Shown here: piece by piece, positions 6,437-7,871 of the stretch
Position numbering within the stretch: the first letter of the stretch is position 1
Layout: each line of letters opens with the position of its first letter
DNA from: Opitutaceae bacterium
Lineage (GTDB): Bacteria; Verrucomicrobiota; Verrucomicrobiia; Opitutales; Opitutaceae
Direction of reading: 5' to 3'
Assembly (NCBI GenBank): GCA_029979145.1
Contig: JAPOIC010000088.1
Location: 1-7,871 of the forward strand
Length of the DNA: 7,871 nt
Notes under the pieces: generated by a model
Told to the model about the DNA's origin: nothing
The model's input: only the letters and a program-made list of their open reading frames with translations
The model's database searches: none
Made by a program: the position numbers and the translations under genes

Positions 6437-7351
6437 TTACCAGCGCGCTTCCGTGCCAGGCGGGCGGACGTAGTCCTGCGGGTTGATGATCTTCTTCGCG
6501 AAAGGATTGGCGCGGGCCAGCAGTTCCGGCGAGGCGTGGTAACCCCAACGCGTGCGGTTCCACGACGAGCCGTAGCGGTAGACCGAGATGAGGCGCTCGC
6601 CCTTGTTCACGCGTTTGGCGGAACCGTGGCAGGTCGCGTCGACAAAGATAATCGCGTCGCCCGCCTCCATGTGCACCTCGATCGCGCCCGGCACGCCGTC
6701 GACGGAAGCGCCGCCGCCATCGCCCCATTCGTCCTGACGGTTGGGGCGGAGGAAATACGGGTGAATGACATTGGACTTGTGGGAACCAGGGATGACCATG
6801 GTCGCGCCGTCGCCGGGGCCGATGTCGCTGAACGCCACCAGGACGTTGATCTGGTTGCACTGAAAACGACCGTTGTGATACCCGAATGACATGCGCTTGG
6901 CGCGGTCGTGGCCGCCGGCGTGCAGCGGGATCGCCTCGCCCGGGCCGCGGATGGTGTAGAAGTTTTCGTCGATGAAGAGCGGGCCGTGATGGTAGTCGAA
7001 GCAGTCGTGGCCGCCGACAAAGCGCGTGACGTAGTTGATCCAGTTCGGGTGGTCGATCATCCGCTCGAACGTGCCGCCGAGTTCATAGACCTGCTGGTAG
7101 CTGATGCCGCGGTGCTCCGGGTGATCCTCGCGCTGCACCCAGCCGTGCCAGCCCTTGCGCGGGAGCGACCGCGGAATCTGCCCGATGCGGGCGTTGGCGT
7201 CGGCGACTTCCGCCTTCGAAAGCGCGCCCTTGATGATGACGAAGCCGTTGAGGTCGAAAAGGTATTCGTCGAGGTCGGTGGGCACGCGGGCCTCCGGGAC
7301 GTTGACGACGGGCGGGGGGGGCAGGTGATTGTGAAAGCGTTGAGGTTCCAT
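6437..7351 (-). CDS. PhyH (phytanoyl-CoA dioxygenase)-like non-heme iron protein
   Basis: The protein has 304 residues from the ATG at 7351. It begins with a Pro-rich stretch, then LDEYLFDLNGFVIIKGAL at about 27-44, typical of PhyH N termini. The cupin core shows IPLHAGGHD at 141-149, CNQINVLVAFSDIGPGDGA at 165-183, VIPGSHKSN at 186-194, the distal iron-type His in ATCHGSAKRVN at 239-249 and the oxoglutarate-type Arg in GERLISVYRYG at 251-261. Known PhyH enzymes are Fe(II)/2-oxoglutarate hydroxylases with an H-x-D...H triad; here the first motif is H144-A-G, with no Asp two residues on. Substrate is unknown. A TTG start at 7381 with purines upstream is possible (314 residues), but the ATG is preferred. 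It is convergent with the gene at 5454 and divergent from an AraC-type gene that probably controls it. A C8 run lies in codons 11-13. Confidence 0.8.
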   Translation of the reverse strand: MEPQRFHNHLPPPPVVNVPEARVPTDLDEYLFDLNGFVIIKGALSKAEVADANARIGQIPRSLPRKGWHGWVQREDHPEHRGISYQQVYELGGTFERMIDHPNWINYVTRFVGGHDCFDYHHGPLFIDENFYTIRGPGEAIPLHAGGHDRAKRMSFGYHNGRFQCNQINVLVAFSDIGPGDGATMVIPGSHKSNVIHPYFLRPNRQDEWGDGGGASVDGVPGAIEVHMEAGDAIIFVDATCHGSAKRVNKGERLISVYRYGSSWNRTRWGYHASPELLARANPFAKKIINPQDYVRPPGTEARW

Positions 7352-7425
7352 GACGGGGCGGAGGTTAGCAGAACTATTCAAAACTTTCTTTCCGTTTATT
7401 TCGCAACCTCTCTTAAATAGTAACT
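7352..7425. promoter_or_regulatory. Divergent promoter region between the dioxygenase and AraC-type genes
   Basis: The stretch from about 7366 to 7425 is markedly AT-rich against its surroundings and must carry promoters for both divergent genes. TTAAAT at 7413-7418 is a weak -10-like string for the plus strand, but its place only 8 bases before the ATG argues against it. I found no clear pair of boxes and no obvious direct repeats of the kind AraC proteins bind. No Shine-Dalgarno site precedes either start; GGAAAGAAAG on the minus strand would fit only the alternative TTG start at 7381. Confidence 0.45.
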
Positions 7426-7871
7426 ATGGCCCGCTCCCCCGCCCCGGTTGAAACCAAGCATGAAAACGAGATGGGCCTGCGGGTCTGGCGGCAGAGGCAC
7501 ACCGGCGTCATGGCGCGACCGCACACGCATCCGGACATCGAGGTGAATTTCCTCTTCAGCGGTAGTTTCGCCTACCTGCATGGCGGCACCGTGGTGCCGG
7601 TTGATGCCGGGCGCTTCACCGTGCTGTGGGGCGGCATCCCGCACCAGGCCGTCGAGCCGGGCATAATCAGCGAGGGCATCTGGATCACGCTGCCGCTCGC
7701 GTGGTTTCTCCAGTGGCAGCTGCCGCACGTGCTGGGTGAGCGGCTGTTTGCGGGCGAGATAGTGAGCAGCGAACCCGAGCCGGCGGACCGCGCGGCTCTG
7801 GAACGTTGGTGCGCGGACGCCGCCAGCGCCGACGCCGGGCGGAGACGCGCGATGCTCTTGGAAATCGAGGC
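7426..7871 (+). CDS. AraC-family transcriptional regulator, N-terminal sensor part, cut by window edge
   Basis: This open frame of 148 codons runs off the right edge. The visible part is the cupin-type ligand domain common in AraC/MelR-like regulators: RPHTHPDIEVNFLFSGSFAY at about 31-50, then GGTVVPVDAGRFTVLWGGIPH at about 53-73, the pattern in which His residues and a beta-barrel bind a sugar or other small effector. The paired helix-turn-helix DNA-binding domain expected at the C terminus is outside the window, so the family call rests on the sensor half alone; a stand-alone cupin is the alternative. Divergent placement 74 bases from the dioxygenase gene suggests it activates that gene and perhaps itself. 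ATG 7426 is the first start after the stop at 7417-7419 (TAG) in the same frame. No membrane segment is present. Confidence 0.75.
   Translation, partial: MARSPAPVETKHENEMGLRVWRQRHTGVMARPHTHPDIEVNFLFSGSFAYLHGGTVVPVDAGRFTVLWGGIPHQAVEPGIISEGIWITLPLAWFLQWQLPHVLGERLFAGEIVSSEPEPADRAALERWCADAASADAGRRRAMLLEIE

Noticed and set aside
6344..7420. Two plus-strand open frames opposite the dioxygenase
   Set aside because: They are shadows of the minus-strand PhyH-like protein, and one begins within the repeat region.

Overview
The window is GC-rich, with strongly C/G-ended codons, and holds seven protein genes. It contains no RNA gene, insertion sequence or CRISPR array that I can see. Gene content and two intergenic TGTAGGGCG-type inverted repeats suggest Verrucomicrobiota, most likely Opitutaceae or a relative. 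The features behind that guess are a secreted S9-type peptidase, a PhyH-type dioxygenase paired with an AraC-type regulator, a cytoplasmic GH2 mannosidase and an absence of Shine-Dalgarno sites at starts. This placement is an inference from memory, not from a search.

Layout: (1) 1-1101, minus strand: signal peptide and beta-propeller part of an S9-like peptidase, its catalytic domain lying beyond the left edge. (2) 1102-1177: divergent, AT-rich promoter region. (3) 1178-5365, plus strand: a compact sugar operon of a UPF0309/SIS-domain protein, a BadF/NAGK-type sugar kinase (stop and start overlap as TGATG) and a GH2 beta-mannosidase with both catalytic glutamates. (4) 5371-5401: a perfect 12-bp hairpin. 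(5) 5454-6347, plus strand: a conserved protein of unproven function whose relatives are often labelled 3-methyladenine DNA glycosylase. (6) 6350-6426: a larger composite inverted repeat filling the space between convergent genes. (7) 6437-7351, minus strand: a PhyH-like dioxygenase lacking the usual Asp of the H-x-D iron motif. (8) 7352-7425: AT-rich divergent promoter region. (9) 7426 to the right edge, plus strand: the cupin/sensor half of an AraC-family regulator.

How the genes may work together: the mannosidase has no signal peptide, so it should cleave an imported beta-mannoside in the cytoplasm. The kinase resembles GlcNAc/MurNAc kinases, and the SIS protein resembles sugar-phosphate isomerases and etherases. 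Together they fit breakdown of a mannose-amino sugar disaccharide, such as the Man-beta-1,4-GlcNAc core of N-glycans. This is a hypothesis; no transporter or deaminase is in view. The AraC-type protein probably controls the divergent dioxygenase gene.

The most interesting leads are the mannosidase-kinase-SIS cassette, the dioxygenase with an H-A-G site, a 21-bp AT-rich palindrome inside the mannosidase gene, the paired repeats placed right after stop codons, and the unassigned His/Asp/Cys-rich protein at 5454.
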